64,000 nucleotides of DNA from Oceanisphaera avium (GTDB lineage: Bacteria; Pseudomonadota; Gammaproteobacteria; Enterobacterales; Aeromonadaceae). The translations under genes were made by a program, and so were the position numbers. Positions 1-8,735 of the stretch are shown piece by piece. Under the pieces are notes generated by a model. It made no database searches and was not told where the DNA came from. It worked only from the letters and a program-made list of their open reading frames with translations. The stretch's first letter is position 1, and each line of letters opens with the position of its first letter. The stretch lies in NCBI RefSeq assembly GCF_002157875.1, contig NZ_CP021376.1, positions 1,826,001 through 1,890,000 on the forward strand. The letters run 5' to 3'.

Positions 1-419
1 ACACATTTCTGACTGTTTGCTTTTCGGTACTCTGAATATTATATAAACAGTAAAATTACGATCGAATAATTCTCGTGTAGCTGTTACGGGAGTGAGTGGA
101 TGATGTCCCAAAGGTTTTGTAGCTCTGAGAGAAAAAAGTTTTTCTAAAGGCCATATTTAGCAAGGCGCGCGCGATGGAAGGCTGAAAGCCTAGCTAATTT
201 TAGCGCATTAATCGTGATAAAAGTTTACTAAATACACTCTAAGCTTGAGAAAAGAGCATATTCTTTCTCTGCTCCCTGCTGTCTATAATGCTAATACAAT
301 AAAAAATCTAGTCTCTTAAGTTAGCAAACGAGTGTCTAGTGAGTAGAGCTCGCGATATAAAATATAGATACTCAAGAGTGTATCAAGTCATTGATACAAA
401 TAGACACGCAAGAGTGCGT
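1..419. other. Non-coding stretch upstream of yedI-like gene
   Basis: No convincing gene is seen here. A short hairpin AGGCT-GAA-AGCCT lies near 178-190. A TATAAT hexamer at 284-289 is a possible -10 box for the downstream yedI-like gene; the matching -35 region is weak. Confidence 0.4.
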
Positions 420-1343
420 ATGGCAGGAACTAGTTTATTAACCTTACTTGATGACATCAGTGTGATATTAGATGATGTTTCGCTTATGACTAAGGTTGCC
501 GCAAAAAAAACTGCAGGGGTGTTGGGCGATGATTTAGCATTGAATGCAGAACAAGTCTCAGGTGTTAAAGCCGACCGTGAGCTACCAGTGGTTTGGGCTG
601 TGGCTAAAGGCTCATTCGTTAACAAACTTATTCTCGTACCATCAGCGCTGCTCATTAGTATGATTTACCCTCCTCTTGTCAACCTTTTGTTAATGTGTGG
701 GGGAGTTTACTTAGCGTATGAGGGAGCTGAAAAAGTAATTCATAAGTTTTGGCCACATATTTTGCATGAGGATAAAAAACAAACCGCTCGCCTACGTGCC
801 AATGCTGACAACACTGTCGATTTAGTAGCTTTTGAAAAGAAGAAAATTAAAGGGGCGATACGCACTGACTTTATCTTATCAGCCGAAATTATTGTTATTG
901 CCCTTGGCTCGGCAGTAGGAGCGACGCTTCTAGAAAAAAGATTAGTGCTTGCCATTATTGCTATTAGTATCACTGTGGGTGTTTATGGCTTAGTCGCAGG
1001 TATTGTCAAAATGGATGATTTAGGTTTACACCTAATCAAGCAAGGAGGGAGGGTTAAGCATCTAGTAGGCGAATTTCTAATGTCTGCAGCACCAAAACTG
1101 ATGAAAATTTTGTCAGTTGCTGGGACATTAGCGATGTTTTTAGTAGGCGGCGGGATATTAGTTCATGGGATAGGTTTTTTGCATCATGAGGTCGAAGATT
1201 TAGCGCACTTGTCCGGTATATTTGAAAATATAATCACCATGTTTTTAAACGCGATAGTAGGTTTAATGGTAGGCATTATAGCAGTGGCGATTATTACTAT
1301 TGTTAACAAGGTACACGGCAATAAAGCCTCTTTAGAAAGTTGA
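420..1343 (+). CDS. yedI: Inner-membrane protein, YedI/DUF808 family
   Basis: Predicted 307-aa polytopic inner-membrane protein of the DUF808 (YedI) family; its biochemical role is unknown. The N-terminus (MAGTSLLTLLDDI) and the conserved blocks KKTAGVLGDDLALNA, RELPVVWAVAKGS, KGAIRTDFILSAEI and GGGILVHG match E. coli YedI along its length. Several hydrophobic segments lie at about residues 70-95, 155-205 and 230-295. A GTG 81 bp upstream keeps the frame open, but family alignment places the start at the ATG at 420, although its ribosome-binding site is weak. It appears to be a single-gene unit. Confidence 0.9.
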   Translation: MAGTSLLTLLDDISVILDDVSLMTKVAAKKTAGVLGDDLALNAEQVSGVKADRELPVVWAVAKGSFVNKLILVPSALLISMIYPPLVNLLLMCGGVYLAYEGAEKVIHKFWPHILHEDKKQTARLRANADNTVDLVAFEKKKIKGAIRTDFILSAEIIVIALGSAVGATLLEKRLVLAIIAISITVGVYGLVAGIVKMDDLGLHLIKQGGRVKHLVGEFLMSAAPKLMKILSVAGTLAMFLVGGGILVHGIGFLHHEVEDLAHLSGIFENIITMFLNAIVGLMVGIIAVAIITIVNKVHGNKASLES

Positions 1344-1473
1344 CCCATAAAACATAAAAAACCATTTTTCATACTGTAGCAGTCCGACTGAATAACAGTA
1401 ACTGGAGAATATTGTGTTATTTTTTCAAAAAACTACACTCTTTAACATTTCTTTTTACAGAGAATAATCAGCC

Positions 1474-1902
1474 ATGTTTGAGTTTGATTTAAACCTAAAC
1501 CTATTGATATATCATCTGATTCAACTAAGCATTGCTTTTATACTTTCACTGCCGATTGCTCTCAATCGTGAAATGAAAGACAAAGGAGCTGGGTTGAGAA
1601 CGTTTCCCTTGGTGAGTATTGCATCCTGCGCTTTCATGTTAGTGGCCGTCGACATTTATCACGGCTCGGAGCCTGAGGCTAGGATCATGTACGCTATTAT
1701 TACCGGTATGGGCTTTATTGGTGGTGGGGCGATTTTTAAAGGTGAGAATACCGTTAAAGGCACGGCGACGGCAGCTAGCTTATGGAATACGGCAGCGATT
1801 GGCATTTCAGTCGCGTATGGGCGCTATGAAATAGCGATAATACTGTCGGTGGTGAATTTTATTATCTTACAATACTCAGACCCGTTTAAAGCCAAAAAAT
1901 AG
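1474..1902 (+). CDS. MgtC/SapB family membrane protein (short form)
   Basis: 142-aa membrane protein of the MgtC/SapB family. The family signatures are present: an early LPIALNRE segment, KGAGLRTFPLVSIASC, and GMGFIGGGAIFKG followed by GTATAASLWNTAAIGI. Four to five hydrophobic helices fill the protein. MgtC of Salmonella supports growth at low magnesium and inside macrophages by inhibiting the F-type ATPase. This protein lacks the C-terminal cytoplasmic domain of that type, so it belongs with the shorter and functionally unassigned members. It stands alone, and no magnesium-responsive leader was recognised upstream. Confidence 0.88.
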   Translation: MFEFDLNLNLLIYHLIQLSIAFILSLPIALNREMKDKGAGLRTFPLVSIASCAFMLVAVDIYHGSEPEARIMYAIITGMGFIGGGAIFKGENTVKGTATAASLWNTAAIGISVAYGRYEIAIILSVVNFIILQYSDPFKAKK

Positions 1903-1924
1903 CTAAGTTAATTATTTTTTGGCT
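1890..1924 (+). terminator. Hairpin overlapping the end of the MgtC-like gene
   Basis: A perfect 12-bp inverted repeat, AGCCAAAAAATA and TATTTTTTGGCT, encloses an 11-nt loop. The stop codon lies inside it. The A-rich and T-rich arms make it a plausible bidirectional terminator. Confidence 0.6.
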
Positions 1925-2033
1925 CATGTTTTTATTCATTCTACGAGCCTAAGCAAAGTTAACAGAGTGAATTTTATCTCACATAAAGCCTCATAGAGAA
2001 ACCCACGGTGATTGGAAGCTTAATGAAGCCGTA

Positions 2034-2747
2034 TCAACGCAGGTGCGCTATTGCTTGGGTTTCCAACTCTTTTTTCAGCTCTGGGGCCAGTTGTAATTGA
2101 CGAGCAAGTTCATCAAGATAAGCTCGCTCCATATAATTTTCCTCATCCATGACGAGAATGCTGGCGAGATACATCTCTGCGGCAATTTCTGAGCTTTTAG
2201 CCTCACGAGCCAAGGCCGTGGGGTCCACAGGTTTTTGCATTTCTTGTTGAAACCATAATTGTAGCTGTGGCTCATTAGTGAGTTTAGCGATAGCATCATC
2301 AATTAACTGCTGCTCTCGCTCGTCTATGTGACCATCTGCCTTGGCAGCACTAATAATTGCGCGAAGAATAGCTTGGCTATGCATTTCCACAGCAGTCTGT
2401 GAAACTCGATCTACCGTCTGCGGTTGATGCTGAGGGGGCTGTGCTTGATTAATATTATTATTTTGCCAATTGCTATAAGCCTTATATGCCAAGAACCCTA
2501 GCCCGGCCAGACCGCCATAAGTAGCAACGTTACCGCCCACCTTGCGTGCTTTTTTACTCGACATCAGTAAGCTGATCATACCGCCACCTAAGGCTCCTCC
2601 CCCAATATTTCCAAGCAGGCTACTTATATCTGTATTTGACTGGGTTGAACCTGCCTGATGGGTTTGGTGGGACTGTGCTGTATGCTGGGTTTGAAGTAAT
2701 TCTTTACCTGAGCTGAGAAGTTGATCGAGTAAGCTGCGAGTATTCAT
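2034..2747 (-). CDS. YebE-like DUF533 / TerB-fold inner-membrane protein
   Basis: 237-aa protein of the DUF533 (YebE) family, with a TerB-like helical domain at the C-terminus. The N-terminal part starts MNTRSLLDQLLSSGKELL. A Gly-rich hydrophobic stretch follows (GNIGGGALGGGMISLLMSS, then VATYGGLAGLGFLAYKAY) and probably inserts in the membrane. The C-terminal half (about 125-237, with RAIISAAKADGHIDEREQQ) is the acidic TerB-type domain. YebE of E. coli responds to envelope stress; the molecular role is unknown. The ATG at 2747 was chosen because GGAG lies 7-8 nt upstream; the longer TTG frame would bury that site. Confidence 0.85.
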   Translation of the reverse strand: MNTRSLLDQLLSSGKELLQTQHTAQSHQTHQAGSTQSNTDISSLLGNIGGGALGGGMISLLMSSKKARKVGGNVATYGGLAGLGFLAYKAYSNWQNNNINQAQPPQHQPQTVDRVSQTAVEMHSQAILRAIISAAKADGHIDEREQQLIDDAIAKLTNEPQLQLWFQQEMQKPVDPTALAREAKSSEIAAEMYLASILVMDEENYMERAYLDELARQLQLAPELKKELETQAIAHLR

Positions 2748-3187
2748 TTTTTTCTCCAATGCGATGATTAATATCCTCTTATTGACTACATAGTGCTTAA
2801 ATCGTTCTAAATATTGAGCATTCAGTTAACTTAGAAGAGATATTTTTTATCATAGCTCGAGCAGCAACGCCGTGTTTTCTATACTGAGACAGGTATAACA
2901 AGACAAAGAGGCTACTTACTCAGCTCGCAGCGCGCTTTATGAATGTTAAGCAACTGAAAAGATAGCATTAAATAGGTAAAAAATGCCTAACATTTCTCGT
3001 GAATACTCAGCACTTTTTAGCATTAAATTGCAGTAAATCATTCTAGTCGTAACTGGTGGTATGGGCGCTAAGCAGTTAGAATTAGTCACTCAATTATAAC
3101 TTAAACGCCGCCTTTTATTTACAGGAAGCGTAAGCGCTATCTTCCCTTGTTCCAACCATATTATTTTTAATACTAATAGGATCCCTA
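2748..3187. other. Intergenic stretch between yebE-like and FKBP genes
   Basis: No gene is supported. It holds an 11-bp direct repeat, TAGCATTAAAT, at 2963-2973 and 3018-3028, 55 bp apart. A TATTAT hexamer about 30 bp before the FKBP start may be a -10 box. Otherwise nothing distinctive was seen. Confidence 0.4.
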
Positions 3188-3658
3188 ATGAAATTTGTTC
3201 TTATCGCCGTCATTATCATATTGGCTGCATTTTATTTTATAAAAAATTCAAATAATAAAAAAATTGCTATCGAAAATATTAATGCGGGTAAAGCACAACT
3301 AGCACAAAACAAGGAAAATGCCGAAATTATAGAAACCGCTTCTGGCTTGCAGTACCAAGTGCTAGCAAAGGGCGAAGGTAGCGAGCATCCTAGCGCTAAG
3401 TCGACAGTAACTGTGCATTATCATGGTACTTTACTGGATGGCACTGTGTTTGACAGCTCAGTAGAGCGTGGTGAAGCTATCAGCTTTCCCCTAAATCGAG
3501 TGATCTCAGGCTGGACCGAAGGGCTACAGTTAATGGTGGTGGGTGACAAGTTTAGGTTTTTTATCCCTTCGCGACTGGCGTATGGCAACGCTGGGGCCGG
3601 TCAAATACCACCAGGCTCGTTATTGATTTTTGAAGTGGAGCTATTAGCTATTCAATAA
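3188..3658 (+). CDS. Membrane-anchored FKBP-type peptidyl-prolyl isomerase
   Basis: 156-aa FKBP-type cis-trans prolyl isomerase. Residues 1-18 form one hydrophobic helix, which probably anchors the protein in the inner membrane with the catalytic domain in the periplasm. Residues about 45-156 are an FKBP domain: TVHYHGTLLDGTVFDSS, then VISGWTEGLQLMVVGDKFRF, then IPSRLAYGN and IPPGSLLIFEVELL. These are the usual FKBP active-site strands, including the Tyr, Phe-Asp and Trp positions of the binding pocket. It resembles the C-terminal domain of FklB/FkpA-type proteins, but the N-terminal dimerisation domain is replaced by a short linker. AGGAT precedes the ATG. Confidence 0.9.
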   Translation: MKFVLIAVIIILAAFYFIKNSNNKKIAIENINAGKAQLAQNKENAEIIETASGLQYQVLAKGEGSEHPSAKSTVTVHYHGTLLDGTVFDSSVERGEAISFPLNRVISGWTEGLQLMVVGDKFRFFIPSRLAYGNAGAGQIPPGSLLIFEVELLAIQ

Positions 3659-3704
3659 AAAATAAGAGGGTAAGCTTTCTTAATAACAAAGGGCATAAGA
3701 GCAA

Positions 3705-3733
3705 GATGGCGGATAACCGCCATCGTTGCTTTT
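3705..3733 (+). terminator. Rho-independent terminator after FKBP gene
   Basis: An 8-bp stem, GATGGCGG and CCGCCATC, with an ATAA loop is followed by GTTGCTTTTATT. It lies between the convergent FKBP and metallothionein genes. Confidence 0.7.
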
Positions 3734-3734
3734 A

Positions 3735-3902
3735 TTACTGGGCGCAGTTACAACTGGAATGTTCACAGCCAGTACCTTGAGCACAGCCTTGGCAGCAAAA
3801 AACGCCTTGTGCGGTGGTAACAGGATGCTCTGCTTCTTGAATTTTGCAATGACAGCCTTCAAAAGCACACTCTTTAGTATGATCGCTGTTCACGTTAGCC
3901 AT
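3735..3902 (-). CDS. Bacterial metallothionein (55 aa)
   Basis: 55-aa Cys-rich protein of the bacterial metallothionein (SmtA/BmtA) type. Nine Cys are spread as KEC, GC, HC, FCC, GC, GC, SC and NC, together with His residues. It is expected to bind Zn or Cd in a cytoplasmic cluster, for buffering or resistance. The start is the ATG at 3902, preceded by AAGGAG with good spacing; the longer frame upstream is unrelated in composition. The closest known relatives are Pseudomonas-type metallothioneins, by memory of the Cys pattern. No SmtB/ArsR-type regulator gene lies beside it. Confidence 0.85.
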   Translation of the reverse strand: MANVNSDHTKECAFEGCHCKIQEAEHPVTTAQGVFCCQGCAQGTGCEHSSCNCAQ

Positions 3903-4027
3903 TATCTGCTCCTTCTTTATTAGCAAAGTATTGATAAGTTTTATAGTAACTTTCATTGTTGTTACACTTTACTAACATAGCTGAATTTTAGCGATTTACG
4001 AAACTTTTACCTGTTCGCGAAACGCTA

Positions 4028-5080
4028 TTAGGCACATACAGTACAGTTACGCCCCTGTGCTTTTGCTAAATATAAAAGTTGATCAACACCTCGTAAACTC
4101 GCCTCCAACTCACAGCTGGCCGTTAACGTACTAATGCCAATACTGACTGTCATAAAAATGGCTTGCTGCTTTAGCTCTAAGATAGGCTGATTTTTTAATA
4201 GCTGCTGTAAGCGCTCAGCCGCTTCCAGCGCCTGGGCTTGAGAAGTATTAGGTAATAGCACCACAAACTCTTCTCCTCCCCAGCGACTGATCACATCTGT
4301 TTGGCGAAATACTTGATGACAGAGTTCGGCAAAATTACGAATAACACAGTCTCCGGCCGCATGGCCAAACTGGTCGTTAATACTCTTAAAGTGATCAAAG
4401 TCGATCATTATTAAGGCGGCACTTTGTTCATTACGTTTAAGCCGAAGTAATTCGTTTTCTAAGCATTCTTCAAAGGCGCGCCGATTTAATAAGCCCGATA
4501 AAGAGTCGGTAGAAGCGAGGGCAAGCAGCTCAGCTTGAGCCGCTTGCAGCTCTTGAATGAGGCTTGCCTGCTTACTATGCGCTCTGAGTAACTCCAGCTG
4601 TGTCATGACTTGACCCGCGAGAGCCGTTAGCGCCGATAACTGCTTTTCATTGAGCTCTCGGGGTTGGTAGTCCAGCACGCACAAGGTGCCGATAGGGTAG
4701 CCCGTTTCACTTCTTAGTAGCGCGCCTGCATAAAAACGCAAATAAGGCTCACCCCTTACCAGCGGATTATCGGTAAAGCGCGCGTCTAGGCGGGTGTCAG
4801 GTACAATAAATAAATCTGGCTGCGTAATGGCGTGCACACAGATAGAGATATTTAAGGGCGTCTGTCGCACATCCAAACCCAGTACCGATTTAAACCATTG
4901 TCGGTCGCGGTCAATAAAATTAATAACCGCAATGGGCGCATCACAAATCAAAGCCGCGATTTCAGTAATAGCATCAAAGGCGGCTTCAGGAGGCGTGTCG
5001 AGTATGTCATAGGCAGCAAGCGCCGCTAGCCGTAACTCTTCATGGTCGGCATAGTCATCTTCAAGAACAGCGTTGTTCAT
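4028..5080 (-). CDS. GAF-GGDEF diguanylate cyclase
   Basis: 350-aa cytoplasmic sensor diguanylate cyclase. Residues about 20-165 are a GAF domain (FDAITEIAALICDAPIAVINFIDRDRQWFK..., GTLCVLDYQPR). A short coiled linker at about 165-190 leads to a GGDEF domain. The active site is GGEEF at 268-272. The inhibitory I-site RxxD (RQTD, 259-262) lies exactly five residues before it, so the enzyme is expected to make cyclic-di-GMP with product inhibition. The GAF ligand is unknown. No EAL domain is present. It is monocistronic. Confidence 0.93.
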   Translation of the reverse strand: MNNAVLEDDYADHEELRLAALAAYDILDTPPEAAFDAITEIAALICDAPIAVINFIDRDRQWFKSVLGLDVRQTPLNISICVHAITQPDLFIVPDTRLDARFTDNPLVRGEPYLRFYAGALLRSETGYPIGTLCVLDYQPRELNEKQLSALTALAGQVMTQLELLRAHSKQASLIQELQAAQAELLALASTDSLSGLLNRRAFEECLENELLRLKRNEQSAALIMIDFDHFKSINDQFGHAAGDCVIRNFAELCHQVFRQTDVISRWGGEEFVVLLPNTSQAQALEAAERLQQLLKNQPILELKQQAIFMTVSIGISTLTASCELEASLRGVDQLLYLAKAQGRNCTVCA

Positions 5081-5409
5081 AGTGTTAAACCAATATAATA
5101 AAGTAAGAAAGCTATTCTCCTAGTCACTACTAGTAAACCCTGGCTGCTATTAACTATCACGCTTATATAGCACTTAATTATTAGAAGTGAGAGTGCCTAA
5201 CTTCATAAGGCAACGACTTATATTACCATTAATAAATAAACTAAGCTGTACCGTAAGTTAATGAAGCCGTTGGAGCTTAGGCTACTGTTACTTAAACTGC
5301 TGTTTAATAAAGAGAGTACTGAATAAAAAAATATTTATGAATAATAAAAAAACTTATTATTCATATTAAATAGGAGTATCAAATAAACATTTAATTAATA
5401 CCCCCACCA
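5081..5409. other. AT-rich intergenic stretch with a palindrome
   Basis: No gene is supported. It contains the long AT-only hairpin listed separately (5336-5365), which lies downstream of rlmA. The remainder is AT-rich and unremarkable. Confidence 0.4.
5336..5365 (-). terminator. AT-rich hairpin downstream of rlmA
   Basis: A perfect 12-bp inverted repeat (core ATGAATAATAA and TTATTATTCAT) has a 6-nt loop. On the minus strand it is followed by AAATATTTTTTTATT. It may terminate rlmA transcription, though a stem without G-C pairs is unusual. Confidence 0.45.
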
Positions 5410-6240
5410 CTAGTGACTTATTTTTTGATAAACCCGTAACATAAAATCGGCGTCACATTTTAGCTCCGCCATAGCGGTTAACGCTTGGCGCACCTCAAGG
5501 CTGGCCTTCCAAGCAAACGGGGTCATTTGTAAGAGGTCATCAGCTTGCTCACCGGTTAATGCCATGTCGTAAGTCAGCTTAGTTGCTGCTATTAGCGCAA
5601 ATCCGGCTAGCTCTTCACTTGTTTCATCGTGCAAGTGCACGTTTTCATAAATCAGCTCTTTAAGCTGGTAAAGGTGGCGCGCGGCGGGCGTGACTGTGAT
5701 AACCACCCCTTGTTTGTTTAATACTCGCGCCAGCTCTAGCGCCTCGCAGGGGGCATAAATGCGGACAATGGCATTCAGGCTGTGATCGGCAAAAGGTAAG
5801 CGCTGACTAGAAGCCACACAGAACTGCATATGAGGCGAGCTATATCGCTTTGCAGCATAACGAATTGCAACTTTTGAAATATCTAAGCCATAACAAGTGG
5901 CACACTGTGACTGCGCCATGAGTGCATTTGCCAGAAAAGCGGTGTAGTACCCTTCACCACAACCAATATCTAGTATTTGACGAGGCGTATGTTGGGTGTA
6001 GTGCAAACACAAATCGACTACAGCTTGGCGCAGCGGATGATAATGCTCTGTGGCTAAAAACCGTCGGCGCGCCTGCATCATCTCCACATTATCGCCCGGC
6101 TCTTTAGAGCGTTTATGCTGCACCGGCATTAGGTTAACGTAGCCTTCTTTAGCGCGATCAAATTGGTGGTTATTTTCGCACTCTAACCCACCTACCCGAG
6201 GAGTAAGAGCCAAATGACAAAGCGGACACTGATAAGACAT
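5410..6240 (-). CDS. rlmA: 23S rRNA (guanine-745-N1)-methyltransferase RlmA
   Basis: 276-aa SAM-dependent methyltransferase that makes m1G at position 745 of 23S rRNA. The N-terminus carries the RlmA zinc site: CPLC at 5-8 pairs with a Cys (LEC) and a His (NHQF) near 20-27. AKEGYVNLMPVQHKRSKEPGD is split by family convention into the conserved AKEGYVNL and HKRSKEPGD blocks. The SAM motif is LDIGCGEGYY near residue 90, and RIYAPCEALELARV and LLQMTPFAWKA are family-specific. The start was set at MSYQCPLC (6240), as in E. coli RlmA, rather than four codons earlier. Confidence 0.95.
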   Translation of the reverse strand: MSYQCPLCHLALTPRVGGLECENNHQFDRAKEGYVNLMPVQHKRSKEPGDNVEMMQARRRFLATEHYHPLRQAVVDLCLHYTQHTPRQILDIGCGEGYYTAFLANALMAQSQCATCYGLDISKVAIRYAAKRYSSPHMQFCVASSQRLPFADHSLNAIVRIYAPCEALELARVLNKQGVVITVTPAARHLYQLKELIYENVHLHDETSEELAGFALIAATKLTYDMALTGEQADDLLQMTPFAWKASLEVRQALTAMAELKCDADFMLRVYQKISH

Positions 6241-6460
6241 GTAAACCTGCAACGAAAGAAGATAAGCAACATAACGAAGCGCAGTGTAATTGTTTTCTTT
6301 AGCACATGCGATTGTTAAGCTTATCGCGCTTTAATCGGTGCTCGCCCACTTAAGTGAACAAAAATTCGTCAAATTGTTAATCAAACCTCTCATGTCAGGG
6401 CAAAATACTGTATATTCTGGCCTCGTTTTTTGACTGTAGCGACTCTACAGAGGATCTCTT

Positions 6461-7855
6461 ATGCAATTTTCATCTTTAGATTTAGCCCCCGAGCTACAAC
6501 GTGCCTTAGTGGCCTGTGGCTACAGTGCAATGACGGCCGTACAAGAGCTGGCCATAGTGCCCGCACGGCGCGGTAAAGACTTACAAGTAACGGCGCAAAC
6601 CGGCACTGGCAAAACTGCCGCCTTTGCGGTGCCAGTATTGCAGCGCATGCTAGATAACCCAAAACAAACGCTAGCGCGCCGCCCACGCACCCTGATATTA
6701 ACGCCCACCCGTGAGCTTGCCGAACAGCTTGGCGACTCGATTAGTGACTATGCCCAGTTTTTACCTATTAGCGTCACCGCTCTCTATGGGGGTGTAAAAA
6801 TGGGTGGCCAAGCCAATAAGTTAAAGGCAGGCGTAGACTTGGTAATCAGTACTCCTGGGCGCTTAATGGAGCACTTAACGCTTGGCAACTTAACCTTAAG
6901 CGATGTCGAATTTGTCGTACTCGATGAAGCGGACCGTATGTTAGATATGGGCTTTATCAATGATGTGCTTAAATTAATACAACTGACCGCCAAGAAGCGC
7001 CAAACCTTATTGTTTTCTGCCACCACTTCTCCTGCAGTGAATGAGCTATCCCATAAAATTTTGCATGATCATCAGCAGATCCGGGTAGCTAAAATCAATA
7101 GTACCGCCGAAACCGTGACTCACGTGGTGTATCCGGTAGAAGAAAGCCGCAAAATTGAATTATTTGAAGCGCTGTTAGCCGAGCATAACTGGTTTCAGGT
7201 GTTAGTGTTTACGAGCACTAAAGAGCAAGCGGATCGACTCTTAGCAGGGTTAAAAAAGAGTAAAGTTGCTGCAGGCGTATGCCATGGCGATAAGAGCCAA
7301 GGTTCACGTCGTCGCGCCATTGCCGATTTTAAAGCCGCAAAAATTCAAGTGTTAATAGCCACGGAAGTCGCCGCCCGCGGCTTAGATATCCAAGGCTTAG
7401 ATTATGTAGTTAACTTTAATTTGCCCTATTTAGCAGAAGATTATGTGCATCGTATTGGGCGTACCGGCCGTGCGGGCGCTCGTGGCACCGCCCTGTCGTT
7501 TGTTAGCCGTGAAGAAGAGCAATCCCTAGAGCGTATCCAAAAGCTCATTGGCACCGAGATCCAGCGCATTATAAAGCCTGGCTTTGAAGTCACTAGCCGT
7601 GCCTCTTTACTAAAGAGCTTATCGCGAAAAGTCATTTCTGGACGTTCTAATCGCGCCAGTGAAACAATCATTGAGTTGGCCAGCTCTGGTGATAAGCAAC
7701 CTCAAGGTAAACCTCGTCGTGCACGCCCAAGTGCTGACACTGAGCAAAAAGTAGCAGCTAAGCCAGTGCATTATAAAAAGAGTCAAAAGCCAACAGAAAC
7801 AGGCCCGAAGAAAAAGAAATTGCGCGGCAAACGCGCGCAGCAACATTCTCGTTAA
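6461..7855 (+). CDS. rhlE: DEAD-box ATP-dependent RNA helicase, RhlE type
   Basis: 464-aa RNA helicase. The motifs follow in order: Q motif (PELQRAL..GY..MTAVQ), motif I AQTGTGKT, Ia PTRELAEQ, Ib TPGR, II DEAD, III SAT, V ARGLDIQ and VI HRIGRTGR. The last 90 residues are a basic, disordered tail (KPRRARPSAD..., KKKKLRGKRAQQHSR) of the sort RhlE proteins use for RNA binding. In other gammaproteobacteria RhlE takes part in ribosome maturation and RNA decay. The ATG follows AGAGGATCTCTT. Assignment to RhlE rather than another DEAD-box group rests on motif spacing and tail, so the symbol is less certain than the family. Confidence 0.88.
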   Translation: MQFSSLDLAPELQRALVACGYSAMTAVQELAIVPARRGKDLQVTAQTGTGKTAAFAVPVLQRMLDNPKQTLARRPRTLILTPTRELAEQLGDSISDYAQFLPISVTALYGGVKMGGQANKLKAGVDLVISTPGRLMEHLTLGNLTLSDVEFVVLDEADRMLDMGFINDVLKLIQLTAKKRQTLLFSATTSPAVNELSHKILHDHQQIRVAKINSTAETVTHVVYPVEESRKIELFEALLAEHNWFQVLVFTSTKEQADRLLAGLKKSKVAAGVCHGDKSQGSRRRAIADFKAAKIQVLIATEVAARGLDIQGLDYVVNFNLPYLAEDYVHRIGRTGRAGARGTALSFVSREEEQSLERIQKLIGTEIQRIIKPGFEVTSRASLLKSLSRKVISGRSNRASETIIELASSGDKQPQGKPRRARPSADTEQKVAAKPVHYKKSQKPTETGPKKKKLRGKRAQQHSR

Positions 7856-7910
7856 AATATAAGCGTTAATATTAAACGCTAGCATTAACAGCACTAACCA
7901 AAAAACCAAA

Positions 7911-7943
7911 GCCGCCAGTGGAGTGCTCCACTGGCGGCTTTTT
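7911..7943 (+). terminator. Strong rho-independent terminator after rhlE-type gene
   Basis: A 13-bp perfect stem, GCCGCCAGTGGAG and CTCCACTGGCGGC, with a 2-nt loop is followed directly by TTTTT. Confidence 0.93.
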
Positions 7944-8106
7944 AGTAGCAACAGCCTGAGCGTAATAAGAGCGGCTACTTAGCTTATTAATAGCAGTTTG
8001 GATAAGAGCAATTTTTTAAGTCATTGTTCTAAAAATATTTAGCCAAAACAAAGGTCTACTCACCGTCATACCGATACTGAGTCCAGTTCAGTATGCTCTC
8101 ACCTCG

Positions 8107-8520
8107 TTAGCGAGTAGCTAGTTGACGCATGCGGCTGTCGAAGCGATCCACACCATCGGTGCCATTAATGGCTAAATTAAGGCGCACACTGGCGATATTT
8201 TGGTGCGCGCTGTGAGCGTGAGTCGCGCTGATTTGACGCATTTTTGCATCGAAGCGATCTACGCCATCGGTACCTTGGCTGTCCACATTAAGAAAGATAT
8301 CTGCAGGTACACAGTCAGCAATCGTGCTGCCGGCACGTTTTGCTTGGTGCTGGGCCATCTTGGCATCAAAGCGGCTTGCGCCATCTGTGCCTTGATTAAG
8401 GACGCTAAAACAAGCGCCGCTACTTACCAGCGAGCTGCTAGTAGCCGTGTTAGCAACAGCGGCTTGAGTAGACAGTAAGCTGGTGGCGGCAATAATAAGC
8501 AGTGCAGAAGTTTTTAACAT
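8107..8520 (-). CDS. Exported small protein with three GTDGxxRFDxKM repeats
   Basis: Not recognised. This 137-aa protein has a Sec signal peptide (MLKTSALLIIAATSLLSTQA, cleavage probably near AVA-NT at about 22-25). The mature part holds three copies of one motif: GTDGASRFDAKM, GTDGVDRFDAKM and GTDGVDRFDSRM, about 35-40 residues apart. Each is preceded by a short aliphatic strand (CFSVLNQ, FLNVDSQ, NLAIN) and followed by a basic or polar stretch. Two Cys (about 36 and 69) could form a disulfide. The start is the ATG at 8520, with AGGAT upstream; the longer frame would push the signal peptide inward. The repeats suggest a small periplasmic ligand- or metal-binding fold, but no function can be given. 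It is monocistronic. Confidence 0.8.
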   Translation of the reverse strand: MLKTSALLIIAATSLLSTQAAVANTATSSSLVSSGACFSVLNQGTDGASRFDAKMAQHQAKRAGSTIADCVPADIFLNVDSQGTDGVDRFDAKMRQISATHAHSAHQNIASVRLNLAINGTDGVDRFDSRMRQLATR

Positions 8521-8735
8521 GATGTGTATCCTAGGTGACCGGCCCGTCCGGTTGTTAGACACAGCATACGCTGCCTATACTGACCACAGGCTGACGGCTA
8601 AATGACATTCTTGTCATAAATAAAAAGCCATAAACAGGGCATTTTTGTTTTAGCTATTATTTAGAACTGGTATTTATTTAGATTAGGATTAGTGGATTAT
8701 TAATTAGAAGAGATAAGTAACATAAGGAATCTATT

